IMG/VR virus record: IMGVR_UViG_3300030116_000491
Coordinates: 6,997-34,272 of that record
Reading direction: 5' to 3' (one strand)
DNA from: a virus
DNA length: 27,276 nucleotides
Part shown: positions 16,449 to 23,959 of the stretch, piece by piece
Numbering within the stretch: the first letter of the stretch is position 1
Layout of the letters: each line of letters starts with the position of its first letter
Position numbers and translations under genes: made by a program
Notes under the pieces: generated by a model
What the model was told of the DNA's origin: nothing
Databases searched by the model: none
Seen by the model: only the letters and a program-made list of their open reading frames with translations

Positions 16449-17663
16449 TCAAGTTTTGATAATATAATTTAAGATAAAGGTTGGCTGTACGTTGTTATGT
16501 GCTGATCCACTACCAGTAGTATTAATAAGATTTTGATTACCTCCTGAACTTGTTCTATATGATGCAGTACCATCAGTAAAATTGTCTTGCTGTTCGTTAA
16601 CTATATTAAATCTAGAACCAGTATCATCACCACTACTCAAAGGATTAAGAGCACCATGACTATGTGAAGCAAGTTGTGCTTCAGTTAGTGTATGTGTTTC
16701 AGCACCACCAGATCCACCAAGAGTATCACCATCAACACCACCTGTTTGTCCAGTTAATCTATTAGCACTTGAACCACCCATATCATCTTGACCAGCAACA
16801 ACACGTCCACGTAAATCAGGAAGATTAAATGTGCTTGAACCGTCTCCATCACCATATATGCTTGTAATAACTGAAAATAATCCAGAGTATGTAGAACGAC
16901 TTACTGCCTGACCATGACACAATAAAAATCCAGAAGGAGTTCCAGCAGATGTACCAGCAAAAGGCATAATACCTCCAGTTGGAAAAGTAGTAATACCTGT
17001 TAAGTTAGAGCCATCACCATGAAATGCAGAGGCACACACTTTAGCATTTGCTGCTTGCACATTAGCACCTGCTATTGTAACTGTCCCAGAAAATGTTGCT
17101 GAACCGCCTACAACTAATGCACCTGAAACTGAAACATCATCTTCAAATTCTGCTTTACCAGTAGTATTAAGAGTTCCTCCTACAGAGGTATTACCAGTTA
17201 CATCTAAAGTTCCCCCAACAGTTAAAGAACTAAATTCTGTTGGAGCAACATTAAAAACACTTGTTCCATTAGTTATTACAAATTGATTTTCTGATGGCCT
17301 TATAGTAACACCAGTTTGTCCAGCAACTTTTAATATAATATCTGCACCAGCAGAGGCATAAGATACAGCATTACGTACTACATAACTTTTAGAATTATTA
17401 GGTATAAGAATATTAATAGCACTATGAGTTCCACCTACACTACCTTGAACTTCAAGAAAAGCAGAACGAGCCTGATCACCACTACCTTGATTTTCAGTTA
17501 ATGTAACATTAGCAGTAGTTCCTACTGTTATAGTTGTATAACCAGCAACTGCATCATCAACAAGACTAATAACACCATCATTGAGAACTTGTCCCCAACT
17601 ATTAGGGTTGTCCCCATCACCTTGTTTATTAAGTCTAAGGTTAGTGGTAAAAGTACTAGACAT
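16449..17663 (-). CDS. Tail fibre protein with phage tail collar domain
   Basis: The 404-residue protein has an N-terminal region (1-145) for attachment to the tail, a repetitive middle ('TLDVTGNTSVGGTLNTTGKA', 'FEDDVSVSGALVVGG', 150-205), then 'VCASAFHGDGSNLTGI' (209-224). A tail collar domain follows: 'GIMPFAGTSAGTPSGFLLCH' (231-250), 'GQAVSRSTYSGLFSVI', and 'YGDGDGSSTFNLPDLRGRVV' (270-289). Collar domains cap receptor-binding fibres. The His/Gly-rich end ('LASHSHGALN') is typical of metal-binding fibre tips. The middle repeats and the GDGSN element are almost the same as in the neighbouring 961-residue fibre, pointing to exchange between the two genes. Confidence 0.85.
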   Translation of the reverse strand: MSSTFTTNLRLNKQGDGDNPNSWGQVLNDGVISLVDDAVAGYTTITVGTTANVTLTENQGSGDQARSAFLEVQGSVGGTHSAINILIPNNSKSYVVRNAVSYASAGADIILKVAGQTGVTIRPSENQFVITNGTSVFNVAPTEFSSLTVGGTLDVTGNTSVGGTLNTTGKAEFEDDVSVSGALVVGGSATFSGTVTIAGANVQAANAKVCASAFHGDGSNLTGITTFPTGGIMPFAGTSAGTPSGFLLCHGQAVSRSTYSGLFSVITSIYGDGDGSSTFNLPDLRGRVVAGQDDMGGSSANRLTGQTGGVDGDTLGGSGGAETHTLTEAQLASHSHGALNPLSSGDDTGSRFNIVNEQQDNFTDGTASYRTSSGGNQNLINTTGSGSAHNNVQPTFILNYIIKT

Positions 17664-17674
17664 TTTATTTTTCC

Positions 17675-17923
17675 TTACTCTTCAAGTTTAGGTTGTGATG
17701 CTTTATAAGAAGCTATTACTTCATCAGTCCATACTGCATTAGCTATCGCACTAACTCTTGCATCTTGTCCATCAAGACTATCACCGGGAACTAAAAAGTG
17801 CCTATGAAAGCTACGAGTAAGTTCTACATCATCTTTTTTAATAACTGTAGCAGTGCGAACATTCACAATGCCTTTTTCCCCAACTTCAATTTTATCTACA
17901 ATTTGTTCTTCTGTGAGTGACAT
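17675..17923 (-). CDS. Small conserved-looking fibre-associated protein, 82 residues
   Basis: The product starts 'MSLTEEQIVDKIEVGEKGIV', continues 'VRTATVIKKDDVELTRSFHR' and ends in an Ala-rich helix 'AIANAVWTDEVIASYKASQP'. I recall similar 80-residue proteins beside tail fibre genes in other marine phages. No function is known to me. Its place between two fibre genes suggests a chaperone or small fibre subunit. The ATG follows a purine-rich 'AAAAGGAATAAAAA' ribosome site just upstream. Confidence 0.6.
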   Translation of the reverse strand: MSLTEEQIVDKIEVGEKGIVNVRTATVIKKDDVELTRSFHRHFLVPGDSLDGQDARVSAIANAVWTDEVIASYKASQPKLEE

Positions 17924-17942
17924 TTTTTATTCCTTTTAATCA

Positions 17943-20828
17943 TTAAGAATTTGTATGATAGGTTACAGAAAAATATAAAGATCTACCTGTTCCTGCTGAG
18001 TGTTGCATTGATACCCATACATTTGCACCATCAAGGGTTCCATAAAATCTTAGTAATGTTGCTGATGCAAAAAATGGAGAAATATTTGCTGTGTTAGAAT
18101 TAACATTAAAGGTTATGTAAGACATAACATTACCTGTTGGAATAGTAAGATTTGGAGCAAAAGGCCATCCAGTAATTTGAACTATTCCACTCGCACCTGT
18201 TGTGTCTACACTAGCAAAAAGCGCATGAGCAAATACAAGATTACCAATTTTAGTATAAGCACCTTGTTGAGTTACAGCGGAGTTTGGATCTGATGTTCCA
18301 CCATCAAGAGACGCAGTCCATGTACCTTGCTCATAGTCATCAAGGGCATTAGCATCTGCGGTATCACCATTAAATGTTAGACCACCTCCAGAGAGAAAAC
18401 GTCCTTTTTCACCACCATTAACATTAAATCTCATGCTATTGCCGTTGTGAGCATAAACAATTTCACCGGGAGTATTTGAATCTGGATCACCAAAAGCAAT
18501 CGTACTATTATAGTTAGCAGCAGCCTTCAAAAGCATCTGAGTATTACCGCTAGATCCCACATGAAGTGGATATCCATTTTCACTACCAGTTGTTCCTATA
18601 TTTACTCGTTGACTGCTATCAATACGTAAAGCCTCAGTATCAGAGGTTTTAAACCGTATGATACCCGCATCTCCGTTTGCTATCTCAAAATCTGGTGCAA
18701 AACTTGCGGCTGTATATCCAATTTTTACCCCATTGCTTACGTCACTGTCACCACTATCAAAAGAAATTCTAGCCATTGGATTTGCACTGCCAGAATCTTT
18801 GATAGTTAACAAAGCATCATTGGTTGGACTTGTTGTTCCAATTCCAACTGCACCTGCTATATTAACTGCACCACTTACTGACACAGCACCTTCAAAAGTT
18901 GCTGCACCTGCTACAGTTACAGTGCTATTAAGTTGAGTAGCACCTCCTACAATTAATGCTCCACTTACAGATACGTCATCTTCAAACTCTGCTTTACCTG
19001 TAGTAATTAATGTGCCACCTATGGAAGTATTACTATTTACATTTAAAGTAGAAGCAAGACTTGTAGCTCCAGCTATCGTAACTGTAGAACCAAAGTTAGA
19101 TGCTCCACCTACACTTAATGTAGATGCAAGACTAACTGCACCTGCAACTGTTACTGTTCCTCCAAAATTACTATTACCACTAACAGATACATCATCTTCA
19201 AACTCAGCTTTTCCTGTAGCTAAGAAAGTACCACCTACAGAAACATTACCAACTAAATTAGAATTACCACTTACAGATATATCACTGTCAAACTCTACCT
19301 TATCTCCAAATGTTTTATTAACAAGAGTATTAGTTGTAGATGTCCCTACAAGAGTAACAGTTGTATTAGGAAGAGTAATTGTTATATTACCAGCATAAGA
19401 AGCATGAGGTGGAGATCTTAATTCTGCATAGTGAGCATTATTTGATTCACAATAAAATCTAATATTAGCAGGATCAGATGCACTTGTTTTAATTGTTATA
19501 CGTCCACCTGATACAGATATTTCACCACCAACTGTTAAAGCACTTACAGATATATCACCTTCTATAGATGTCGTAATGCCAGATAAGTTAGACCCATCAC
19601 CATAATAAGCACTAGCACACACTCTAGCATTTGCTGCCTGTACATTATTACCAGCAATAGTTACAGTGCTTAAAAAGTTTGCAGCACCTCCTACACTTAA
19701 TGTAGAGGCTAGGCTAACTGCACCAGCAATAGTAGTAGTGCCGCCAATATTAACATTACCTGATACGGATACATCGTCTTCAAATTCAGCCTTACCTGTT
19801 GCTAAAAAAGTACCACCTATAGAAGTATTACCAGTTACATCTAAAGTTGATCCTAAACTTGTAGCTCCTGCTATTGTAGTAGTACCCCCAATTCTAAGAT
19901 TACCTGATACTGAAACATCATTTTTAAATGTAGAAGAACCTACTGCATTAAATGTGCCACTTACAGAAACTGCACCTCCAGCATTTATAAATCCAGAAAC
20001 AGATATATTTGTTGTAACACCTAATTCTGCTTGTATATTAGTTAAATTAGATCCATCACCATGAAATGCAGAAGCACATACTCTAGCATTAGTAGCTTGA
20101 ATATTTGTACCAGCTATTGTAACTGAACCTCCTACATTTAAACCGCCTGATACAGATACGTCATCTTTAAATTTAGCAAGACCTCCTATACATGCAGAAG
20201 TAGCTACATCTAATCTACCACTTATAGAAACATCATTATTAAATGTTGCTTTAGATGTAAATGTACTTGCACCCTCTACATTAAATGTACCACTTACAGA
20301 TACATTATTATTAAATATAGCTTCGCCTTCTACAGTTACTGTGCTACCAAAATTAGCTGCCCCTGATACAGATACGTCATCTTTAAATACAGCTTTACCT
20401 TCTACTGTAACTGTAGAACCAAAGTTTGCTGCACCACCTACTGTAACAGTTGATTTTAAATGTGTAGCTCCTACTATAGTTGCAGTACTAGATACTTGTA
20501 ATGTACCACCTACTACAGCATTACTAACTGATATATTACCTGCTATTACAGCAGTAACACCTGTTATGTTTGAACCGTCTCCATAAAATGCAGAAGCACA
20601 TACTCTGTTATCTACATGAAGATTACTATCAAAAGAAACAGAACCAGCAACTCCTAAAGCACCACTAACTTGTACAGCATTAGTTGCTACTTTAAGTGCT
20701 GTATTAGTACCATCTCCTGTTTGTATAGGTTTAAGAGATGTGTCTACACCTTCATTACTAACAGCAGAACTTACAAGTATAAGCTGTTTATAAGTATTTG
20801 AAATAAGTTTTCCTGTTAAATCTGTCAT
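17943..20828 (-). CDS. Long repetitive tail fibre / tail spike protein
   Basis: The 961-residue protein is built of many short beta repeats over residues about 50-665. The typical unit is 'DDVSVSGxxxxGGxxTxAG' with 'ASTLSVGGAANF'-type followers, and a 'RVCASAFYGDGSNITGV'-like element appears three times (about residues 75, 249 and 402). Such repeats predict a trimeric beta-helix shaft. The C-terminal 300 residues look like a globular tip: 'GIGTTSPTNDALLTI', 'ALDDYEQGTWTASLDGG', 'YTKIGNLVFAHALF'. No S74 chaperone domain is seen. I chose ATG 20828, which overlaps the upstream TGA as ATGA. A TTG at 20840 would add four residues. It likely binds the host receptor. Confidence 0.85.
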   Translation of the reverse strand: MTDLTGKLISNTYKQLILVSSAVSNEGVDTSLKPIQTGDGTNTALKVATNAVQVSGALGVAGSVSFDSNLHVDNRVCASAFYGDGSNITGVTAVIAGNISVSNAVVGGTLQVSSTATIVGATHLKSTVTVGGAANFGSTVTVEGKAVFKDDVSVSGAANFGSTVTVEGEAIFNNNVSVSGTFNVEGASTFTSKATFNNDVSISGRLDVATSACIGGLAKFKDDVSVSGGLNVGGSVTIAGTNIQATNARVCASAFHGDGSNLTNIQAELGVTTNISVSGFINAGGAVSVSGTFNAVGSSTFKNDVSVSGNLRIGGTTTIAGATSLGSTLDVTGNTSIGGTFLATGKAEFEDDVSVSGNVNIGGTTTIAGAVSLASTLSVGGAANFLSTVTIAGNNVQAANARVCASAYYGDGSNLSGITTSIEGDISVSALTVGGEISVSGGRITIKTSASDPANIRFYCESNNAHYAELRSPPHASYAGNITITLPNTTVTLVGTSTTNTLVNKTFGDKVEFDSDISVSGNSNLVGNVSVGGTFLATGKAEFEDDVSVSGNSNFGGTVTVAGAVSLASTLSVGGASNFGSTVTIAGATSLASTLNVNSNTSIGGTLITTGKAEFEDDVSVSGALIVGGATQLNSTVTVAGAATFEGAVSVSGAVNIAGAVGIGTTSPTNDALLTIKDSGSANPMARISFDSGDSDVSNGVKIGYTAASFAPDFEIANGDAGIIRFKTSDTEALRIDSSQRVNIGTTGSENGYPLHVGSSGNTQMLLKAAANYNSTIAFGDPDSNTPGEIVYAHNGNSMRFNVNGGEKGRFLSGGGLTFNGDTADANALDDYEQGTWTASLDGGTSDPNSAVTQQGAYTKIGNLVFAHALFASVDTTGASGIVQITGWPFAPNLTIPTGNVMSYITFNVNSNTANISPFFASATLLRFYGTLDGANVWVSMQHSAGTGRSLYFSVTYHTNS
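18848..20600 (-). repeat. Degenerate coding repeats in the tail-fibre shaft
   Basis: The DNA encoding the shaft consists of imperfect repeats with units around 20-25 codons, recognisable on the plus strand by recurring blocks such as 'acagatacatcatcttc' and 'ctccacctactgtaac'. A further copy of the same kind of block occurs in the neighbouring collar fibre (about 17000-17200). The repeats differ at many synonymous sites, so they are old or diversifying. Confidence 0.7.
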
Positions 20829-21100
20829 ATTAGCTGCCAAAATTTTTCTGTTGAATCATATGTGCTTGCTGCTTGATCCCATGTTAAATTTCTGCCTGTA
20901 TCATCTGGTCTTGGATTTAGTATTGCAGGATTATCTCTAACATCAGGTACTTTATTTTGTGGATGATTTTTTAAATCGTATTGTCCTTCATAATCTTCTG
21001 GGCATACTAACATACCATAGCTATTTAATCTCATTACACGATGTGGGTAAACAAACCCACAAATGTCACACATAGCTAAAGCATTTTTAGTACTTGCCAT
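20825..21100 (-). CDS. Small Cys-rich structural-operon protein, possible zinc ribbon
   Basis: The 91-residue protein has 'CDICGFVYPHRVMRLNSYGM' (11-30) and 'LVCPEDYEG' (31-39), i.e. a CxxC pair, a third Cys33 and possible fourth ligands His20 or Asp36. Three cysteines only, so metal binding is uncertain. The motif, followed by 'QYDLKNHPQNK', is one I recall from short proteins next to gp4-like adaptors in many phages. It is coupled to the adaptor upstream by TAATG at base 21100 and overlaps the tail fibre by ATGA. A head-tail or tail assembly role is inferred from position. Confidence 0.7.
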   Translation of the reverse strand: MASTKNALAMCDICGFVYPHRVMRLNSYGMLVCPEDYEGQYDLKNHPQNKVPDVRDNPAILNPRPDDTGRNLTWDQAASTYDSTEKFWQLI

Positions 21101-21774
21101 TAAATATATCCTAACCTTGGAACCACATGCATAGAGGCTCTTTGTCTATCTTCCTGCATAGCTCTTGCAAGAAGTTCTTCATAATTAAGTTTTAAAAATT
21201 GTATTTTATCTGCTGGAACACCGGGACGTTTCATTGACATATAGTAAGAAAGTCCCATTGTTAAACATGGTAAAAATCTTTTAGGTACGTCAGCATTTTG
21301 CACTGCTGATTTATTTACATCTTGTAATTCTTTTACTAATTCTAATTTAAGAACATCAGTTGAGTTATCTGGTAAAGGCCATACACGTAAAACAGGATTA
21401 TCTCTTTCTCTACGAATAGAGTATTGATTAGGTCTGCCTTTTTGTGTTTTATTTGGTATAAGTAAATATTCTTCTGAGCTAATTCTTTCTAGTTGTAAAT
21501 CTGTATCGTCTCTATTAATAACAACTTCAAGAGCATCTACAGTAGAACTATCTAAAGAATATGTAGCAGTGCTTGCTGTTACAGTTAAAGAAGAAACAGA
21601 TGTACTCCAAAGCATCACACCACGATTCTGCCAATCTTTGAGCATAAGATTAATAGAACGTCTAGCAGATGCTGGTTCATGACCAAGTGTATTTTCACCA
21701 CCAATCATCTCTGTAGCTTCTTGAATAACTTCATCTATGTCTAGATTAAAGTTATATGTTCCTGAAACTGCCAT
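21100..21774 (-). CDS. Head-tail adaptor, P22 gp4-like
   Basis: The 224-residue protein shows the usual layout of gp4-like tail accessory factors: N-terminal helix with 'DIDEVIQEATEMIGGENT', 'ARRSINLMLKDWQNRGVMLW' (41-60), then a beta-rich middle ('SSLTVTASTATYSL', 'SIRRERDNPVLRVWPLPD') and C-terminal helices ('FLPCLTMGLSYYMSMKRPGV'). Such proteins bind below the portal and stabilise packaged DNA. It is coupled by TAATG to genes on both sides. A second adaptor-like gene lies at 25502-26182, so the joint may have two layers. Confidence 0.75.
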   Translation of the reverse strand: MAVSGTYNFNLDIDEVIQEATEMIGGENTLGHEPASARRSINLMLKDWQNRGVMLWSTSVSSLTVTASTATYSLDSSTVDALEVVINRDDTDLQLERISSEEYLLIPNKTQKGRPNQYSIRRERDNPVLRVWPLPDNSTDVLKLELVKELQDVNKSAVQNADVPKRFLPCLTMGLSYYMSMKRPGVPADKIQFLKLNYEELLARAMQEDRQRASMHVVPRLGYI

Positions 21775-22064
21775 TACTTCTTAGTCCTTCTTCTTACAGC
21801 TTTCTTTCGCTTCTTGAAAGTCCTGACCATCGTAGGCTTGCCTCCTACGCCTTGTGCTTTTGCTCTCTTCCTTGCAACAGCACTCTTGATCTGACCTTTG
21901 GTCATGCGCTTCGCAGTGGCTCTTGGTACGCATTTTGGATATTTCCTCTTACTAGTTTTAGTAGACTTACGACCACAGGCTTGGAACTTGCCCTTTTTCT
22001 TTGGAGCACCAATATCAACCCAATCACCCTTTGGGCCTTTTCCAAACCATTCTTTTAAACTCAT
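21774..22064 (-). CDS. Basic Cys-containing small protein, 96 residues
   Basis: The protein starts 'MSLKEWFGKGPKGDWVDIGA' and has 'KFQACGRKSTKTSKRKYPKC' (26-45), giving a conserved-looking CGR...YPKCVP pair, then 'MTKGQIKSAVARKRA' and a tail with 'FKKRKKAVRRRTKK'. It is strongly cationic. I recall the W-x-DIGAPKK...KYPKCVP pattern from small proteins in marine phages and large DNA viruses, without known function (possibly a DUF58xx/63xx-type family). By hand count its GC is about 45%, well above neighbouring genes. It ends as TAATG at the adaptor gene and starts as ATGA in the preceding gene. Confidence 0.7.
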   Translation of the reverse strand: MSLKEWFGKGPKGDWVDIGAPKKKGKFQACGRKSTKTSKRKYPKCVPRATAKRMTKGQIKSAVARKRAKAQGVGGKPTMVRTFKKRKKAVRRRTKK

Positions 22065-22243
22065 GCGTACTTACCACCACGTTTTTTATAGGTACGTACT
22101 AACCATGCATTTGCGTATGCGCTTGGATATACCTTGAACTTACGTTTAGCCTCTGACTTTACTCGTGAATAAAGACTAGGATTAAGCGGTCTAGGCGATC
22201 CTTTTTTTCTTTTTGTTTTTGGCTTTGCTTTTTTGATTGCCAT
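22061..22243 (-). CDS. Basic small protein, 60 residues
   Basis: The protein has a Lys-rich start ('KKAKPKTKRKKGS') followed by 'LNPSLYSRVKSEAKRKFKVY' and 'PSAYANAWLVRTYKKRGGKY'. The second half is a recurring small module in marine phages as I recall it ('YPSAYANAWLV..YK.RGG'). The function is unknown to me. GAAGG lies shortly before ATG 22243. The first 53 bases overlap the end of the 107-residue gene in another frame, so the same A-rich DNA encodes lysine-rich sequence twice. Confidence 0.7.
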   Translation of the reverse strand: MAIKKAKPKTKRKKGSPRPLNPSLYSRVKSEAKRKFKVYPSAYANAWLVRTYKKRGGKYA

Positions 22244-22514
22244 CTTTTAATACCTTCTTTGCTTGTTTAGCTATTCGTACAACTTCATTCTTACCCATAA
22301 CTTTTGCACGTTGTTCCATAACTGTAAGTATTTGTATTTTACGTGCATATGGTTTTTTAATTCGTTTAACTTTAGCCACAGTAGCCCTTGCATCTGCTGG
22401 AGTAGCAAACTTTATACTAACTGTATCTTTTGGATTTTCATCAGTATAAAGTCTGCGTCCAGAGCCTTTAGGTTTTTTACCTGTTCCTACTTTTGGATCT
22501 TTTCTTTTTACCAT
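22191..22514 (-). CDS. Basic protein, 107 residues
   Basis: The protein begins 'VKRKDPKVGTGKKPKGSGRR' and 'LYTDENPKDTVSIKFATPAD', followed by a helical middle ('KKPYARKIQILTVMEQRAKV') and a Lys-rich end ('KSKAKNKKKKRIA'). The N-terminal 'GTGKKPKGSGRRLYTDENPK' stretch is one I recall from proteins of marine phages and algal viruses, role unknown. It is cationic throughout except the central helix. It overlaps the gene on each side, by 38 and 53 bases, in different frames. A nucleic-acid-binding or DNA-compaction role fits the charge but is unproven. Confidence 0.7.
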   Translation of the reverse strand: MVKRKDPKVGTGKKPKGSGRRLYTDENPKDTVSIKFATPADARATVAKVKRIKKPYARKIQILTVMEQRAKVMGKNEVVRIAKQAKKVLKDGNQKSKAKNKKKKRIA

Positions 22515-22620
22515 TACCTAAAACTTTCTTTAATGTTTTAGCTTGTCCTGCATGTAGTTTAGTGGCTTTTTTTAAACCTTTAATAACCTTTTTAACTTTA
22601 GCTCTATTTTCTGTTTTCAT
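22477..22620 (-). CDS. Basic small protein, 47 residues
   Basis: Starting at ATG 22620, the frame reads 'MKTENRAKVKKVIKGLKKAT' and 'KLHAGQAKTLKKVLGNGKKK', ending in 'RSKSRNR' with TAA at 22477-22479. It is almost all amphipathic helix with Lys on one face. It starts two bases after the upstream stop (22623) and overlaps the next gene by 38 bases. The 'KLHAGQAKTLK' helix is familiar to me from short marine phage proteins. Without it, 22515-22622 would be an unexplained gap in a fully packed operon. Confidence 0.65.
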   Translation of the reverse strand: MKTENRAKVKKVIKGLKKATKLHAGQAKTLKKVLGNGKKKRSKSRNR

Positions 22621-22622
22621 AA

Positions 22623-22835
22623 TTAACGTCTAGCTCGTCCACCACGAGAACGATACTTAGTAGCTTTACCACCACCCATGCGTCTTACTGTGCCACCACG
22701 AGAGCGATATTTAGTAGCTTTACCACCACCCATTCTTCTCAAAGCACCACCTCTAGACTTATACTTAGTAGCTTTACCGCCACCCATACGTCTTACTGGT
22801 CCACCTTTAGACTTCATCTTCGTTCTTTTCATCAT
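22623..22835 (-). CDS. Basic tandem-repeat protein (three 18-residue repeats)
   Basis: The protein of about 70 residues is a short Lys/Arg start ('MMKRTKMKSKGGPV') followed by three near-identical 18-residue units of the form 'RRMGGGKATKYRSRGGTV', ending 'RARR'. It is extremely basic and Gly-rich, with no hydrophobic core, so probably disordered alone. The composition resembles histone tails or protamine-like peptides, by analogy only. I chose ATG 22835, which has AGGAG ten bases upstream inside the 231-residue gene. An ATG at 22856 has none. It overlaps that gene by 29 bases. Confidence 0.65.
   Translation of the reverse strand: MMKRTKMKSKGGPVRRMGGGKATKYKSRGGALRRMGGGKATKYRSRGGTVRRMGGGKATKYRSRGGRARR
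22639..22816 (-). repeat. 54-bp tandem repeats
   Basis: Units begin at 22639, 22693 and 22747, with a partial fourth from 22801, each exactly 54 bp apart. The core 'ttagtagctttaccaccacc' (plus strand) is nearly invariant. Differences are mainly at silent or Lys/Arg-swapping sites, so protein sequence is under selection. The unit length is a multiple of three, so copy number can change without breaking the frame. Confidence 0.85.
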
Positions 22836-23502
22836 CTGGATCACACTCCTCTGCATATAAGTTGTTGAAAGTAATATTAGGATTCATATAACTATTATCT
22901 ATCTCTGCTGAATGTACATATTGACTTGGTGTAAAATCTGGTGCTCCTTCTCCAGTAACCCACAAAGCAGGATTAGTTACTCTTACTCTGTTATTAGGTA
23001 ACGCTACGATGTTACCTGTAAATTCATCTGCATCTATAAGTTCTAATACATGTGATTGTTTATGTTGTGCTGGATCATCAGAAATATAACTGTCTGTATA
23101 ATCTACTGTAAACATATAACGACCTGTATAAAACTCTCCATTTATTTTACAAAGCCACGGACTAGAAGATATTCTGTCCATAACTATTACACTATGATTT
23201 CTAGCAGAGCAGTCCCAAGGTTGGGCAAAATGTGTAGGCATTAACTCAGGCCATTCATCTAACTCTGTGTCTGCTACTAATGCAGCTATTGGCATCCTAG
23301 CCCACATAGCTCCACCATGTACATTTTCTTCTTCATCACATCCAGTAAATACTACTTGAAAACTTAATGATCTATCTGGTATAGTATTAACTGCAAAAGC
23401 TAAAGCGTGTAAGTATTCTCCTTGATATTCTTCATGATTAGTTGTAAACTCTTTACGCACCCAACATTTAAAATGAGGGATGTTTGATATTAAGTAGGAC
23501 AT
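22807..23502 (-). CDS. Conserved-looking structural-operon protein, 231 residues
   Basis: The protein starts 'MSYLISNIPHFKCWVRKEFT' and contains 'GGAMWARMPIAALVADTEL', 'HFAQPWDCSARNHSVIVMDR', 'FTVDYTDSYISDDPAQHKQS' and 'ALWVTGEGAPDFTPSQYVHS'. The C-terminus is acidic ('EECDPDDEKNEDEV'). I recall close relatives in several marine phage groups, always unnamed. It is a beta-rich, probably globular protein and, at 231 residues, the one large non-basic protein inside the basic cassette. GGAG lies about 13 bases before ATG. The acidic tail may neutralise or chaperone the basic neighbours, which is only a guess. Confidence 0.7.
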   Translation of the reverse strand: MSYLISNIPHFKCWVRKEFTTNHEEYQGEYLHALAFAVNTIPDRSLSFQVVFTGCDEEENVHGGAMWARMPIAALVADTELDEWPELMPTHFAQPWDCSARNHSVIVMDRISSSPWLCKINGEFYTGRYMFTVDYTDSYISDDPAQHKQSHVLELIDADEFTGNIVALPNNRVRVTNPALWVTGEGAPDFTPSQYVHSAEIDNSYMNPNITFNNLYAEECDPDDEKNEDEV

Positions 23503-23508
23503 TTGATT

Positions 23509-23814
23509 TTAGCATCTCCATCTTCTACGTGCTTGTCTCAAGCGGCTATTAGGATTCTTAGCTGCTTTTGGAAACTTTTTCATTTGCCCCGCTGATCTTG
23601 CACAGAAAGACTTTCGCCTTGCTGCTCTTTTTGCTGTTCTAGGTTTTGCTTCTGTTACGGCTGTTTGTAATTTAGAACCGGGATTTTTACGTCTGTATGC
23701 AGCTACACCTTTAGCAGTCATACCTGCACCAGATTTAGTAGGACGTTTATGACCACCTTTAATGGTCAGTCCTTTCATACCTGTTCCTTTTCTTTTTCGT
23801 TTACGTACAGCCAT
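23509..23814 (-). CDS. Basic protein with 'MTAKGVAAYRRKNPGSKL' motif, 101 residues
   Basis: The protein is cationic from end to end: 'MAVRKRKRKGTGMKGLTIKG', then 'GAGMTAKGVAAYRRKNPGSK', 'AKRAARRKSFCARSAGQM' and a C-terminus 'NPNSRLRQARRRWRC'. The TAKGVAAYRR...RRKSFCARM...DPNSRL pattern is widespread in phages as I know it (I believe it carries a DUF63xx-type name, but cannot check). The two cysteines lie at conserved-looking places. The function is unknown. It starts one base after the 47-residue gene upstream ends. Confidence 0.7.
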   Translation of the reverse strand: MAVRKRKRKGTGMKGLTIKGGHKRPTKSGAGMTAKGVAAYRRKNPGSKLQTAVTEAKPRTAKRAARRKSFCARSAGQMKKFPKAAKNPNSRLRQARRRWRC

Positions 23815-23815
23815 A

Positions 23816-23959
23816 TTATATCTTTACATAAGTATCTTTATATTTTTGAATTAAATAGTAACATAAGTCAGTCCAATATATTTTAAAGTCTGTATAGTCT
23901 TCACGATTAGGTTTAACTATATCATAGTTTATTTTACTATTATCAATATCTATAGCCAT
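23816..23959 (-). CDS. Small acidic/Tyr-rich hypothetical protein, 47 residues
   Basis: ATG at 23959 overlaps the stop of the 228-residue gene as TGATG, and the frame runs to TAA 23816-23818. The product begins 'MAIDIDNSKINYDIVKPNRE' and has a Tyr/Lys-rich helix 'LCYYLIQKYKDTYVKI'. It is not basic, unlike its neighbours. The 144 bases between the two basic genes would otherwise be empty. No family is recognised. Confidence 0.6.
   Translation of the reverse strand: MAIDIDNSKINYDIVKPNREDYTDFKIYWTDLCYYLIQKYKDTYVKI

Noticed and set aside
18658-20586. Several plus-strand frames of 80-130 codons, rich in Pro, Ala, Val and Thr
   Set aside because: They are reverse-strand shadows of the tail-fibre repeats. 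The repeats keep the opposite frame open.
18848-20600. Possible CRISPR-like repeat array
   Set aside because: The repeats are imperfect, lack constant spacers and are fully explained as coding repeats of a tail fibre shaft.
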